Below, piece by piece: positions 5,845-6,789 of a stretch of 6,789 nucleotides of DNA (position 1 is the stretch's first letter; every line of letters begins with the position of its first letter). A model generated the notes under the pieces. That model ran no database searches. It saw nothing but the letters and a program-made list of their open reading frames with translations, and was not told where the DNA came from. The DNA comes from DASTGO01 sp035719045 (GTDB lineage: Bacteria > Actinomycetota > Actinomycetes > Actinomycetales > Kineosporiaceae). The stretch lies in the NCBI GenBank assembly GCA_035719045.1, contig DASTGO010000445.1:1-6789 (forward strand). Reading direction: 5' to 3'. The translations under genes and the position numbers were made by a program.

Positions 5845-6789
5845 CTCACGGCCACCGGGCGACCGTCCGGCCAGGTGTTTCCGCTCGCGGCGAGGGTGGT
5901 GGCACCGGTCCGCAGGATCGCACAGCCGCTGATCGACATGCCGCGCCCGAACCGGTTCCCGCTGACGGTGACCGGCCCGAGGGCCGTCCCGCCCTGGTGG
6001 GTGAGCTTGACGCTGCAGGTGCCGCCGTCGACCCAGTTGTCGCTGAAGGTCAGCTGCCGGGTCGGCCCGATGTCCTGGGTGACCTGCAGGACGGAGTTCT
6101 GCCCCGTTCCCGCCAGGATGGTGTTGCCGGTGATGGTGATGTCGCTGCCGCCGACCACCTGCACGCCGTCGTTGTGCGAGCCGTCCGGGTGCGTGGGGTC
6201 GACGGCGTAGGAGACCAGGCCGTGGAGGTAGGACGACTCCACCCTGACGTGGCTCCCCGACGCCATGGCCCCGTCCACCACCCCGCCGTTGACGTGTACC
6301 CGGCGCATCGTGTAATTCGCGCCCTTCACCCCGGTCAGCCAGACCGACGGGTGGGCGGGACGTATCTCGCTGTCCTCCAGGAGGAAGCCGGTCGCGGCCG
6401 GGTCGTTGTTCTGCACGACCCCCCGCAGCGATGTCGCCACGCCGCCACGGATCAGGCTGCGGCGCACGGTCACGTTCGCCGCCCGGACCTCCACGAAGCC
6501 GTGGATGTCGAGGCCGTCGATCACGGTCCCCGGCTCGGTGATCACCAGGTCGCCGAGGTGCACGGTGAGGTTCGTGCCCGCCGGGACCCCGGTGTTCGCC
6601 GCGGACGGCCCACCCGTCACCGGGGCGGCCGGTCCGCTCGCCGGGCCCCCCGAAGGCTGCCCGCCGGATCCCGGTCCGGGGCTGCCGGACGGCGGCGTCG
6701 ACGGGGAGGCCGGGAAGTCCGTCGGGGAGCCCCCCGGCATGCCGGTGCCAGGTCCGCCGGTGCCAGATCCGCCGCCGGGGATGGGTGAG
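5832..6789 (-). CDS. Right-handed parallel beta-helix protein with Gly/Pro/Ser-rich linker, probably exported; N-terminus beyond window
   Basis: 318 residues are visible. The first 65 or so are a low-complexity Gly/Pro/Ser/Thr linker. From about 68 to the end come repeated short beta rungs typical of pectate-lyase-like beta-helices, for example LVITEPGTVIDGLDIHGF (81-98), ANVTVRRSLIRGG (104-116), SDITITGNTILAG (215-227) and VTVSGNRFGRG (273-283). A conserved-looking SHNDGVQV sits at 204-211 and could be a ligand or catalytic site. Two Cys (268 and 289) could form a disulfide. The frame runs through the right edge and the only ATG (6738-6740) lies inside the linker, so the true start, probably with a signal peptide or membrane anchor, is outside. 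Such folds serve in polysaccharide lyases, epimerases and cell-surface binding proteins; the activity here is unknown. It converges on the glycosyltransferase, so a shared role in a surface glycan is possible but inferred. Confidence 0.85.
   Translation of the reverse strand, partial: SPIPGGGSGTGGPGTGMPGGSPTDFPASPSTPPSGSPGPGSGGQPSGGPASGPAAPVTGGPSAANTGVPAGTNLTVHLGDLVITEPGTVIDGLDIHGFVEVRAANVTVRRSLIRGGVATSLRGVVQNNDPAATGFLLEDSEIRPAHPSVWLTGVKGANYTMRRVHVNGGVVDGAMASGSHVRVESSYLHGLVSYAVDPTHPDGSHNDGVQVVGGSDITITGNTILAGTGQNSVLQVTQDIGPTRQLTFSDNWVDGGTCSVKLTHQGGTALGPVTVSGNRFGRGMSISGCAILRTGATTLAASGNTWPDGRPVAVRTYG
6741..6770 (-). repeat. 15-bp tandem repeat coding for Gly-rich linker units
   Basis: GCCGGTGCCAGGTCC (6741-6755) is followed directly by GCCGGTGCCAGATCC (6756-6770), with one difference. 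On the coding strand this gives the five-residue units GSGTG and GPGTG in the linker of the beta-helix protein. This supports linker growth by slippage and argues against the internal ATG being a start. Confidence 0.75.

Overview
The window comes from a very GC-rich, high-coding-density genome. GTG starts, GGAGG-type ribosome binding sites and the gene families point to an actinomycete, most likely a Streptomyces or Kitasatospora relative; this is inferred from style and protein families, not from a marker gene. There are six protein genes, two of them cut by the window edges. I see no rRNA, tRNA, CRISPR array, integrase or insertion sequence.

Left part (1-3406): a 3'-truncated pruA (delta-1-pyrroline-5-carboxylate dehydrogenase, proline catabolism) on the minus strand faces away from an alpha/beta hydrolase gene on the plus strand. 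The 164 bp between them hold a good pruA promoter candidate with a TGTATACA palindrome and a degenerate second copy, a likely repressor site. The hydrolase runs tail-to-tail into a minus-strand APH-fold small-molecule kinase, and the two reading frames overlap by 34 bp.

Right part (3407-6789): after a 241-bp divergent gap come a YcgR-like PilZ protein (predicted c-di-GMP receptor) and, in the same direction, a family-4 glycosyltransferase with an N-terminal DUF1972 domain. The 129 bp between them are unusually structured: two strong hairpins share one arm and so cannot form together, and two weaker hairpins follow before the glycosyltransferase ribosome binding site. Convergent to the glycosyltransferase is a parallel beta-helix protein with a Gly/Pro/Ser-rich linker, probably exported, whose N-terminus lies beyond the right edge. 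A near-perfect tandem duplication of a 19-bp unit lies between these two genes and contains both stop codons.

The most interesting reading is that PilZ, glycosyltransferase and beta-helix protein form a small cell-surface polysaccharide locus under c-di-GMP control in a non-flagellated organism. This rests on gene neighbourhood and is a hypothesis. The left genes look like ordinary metabolism and show no functional link to it.
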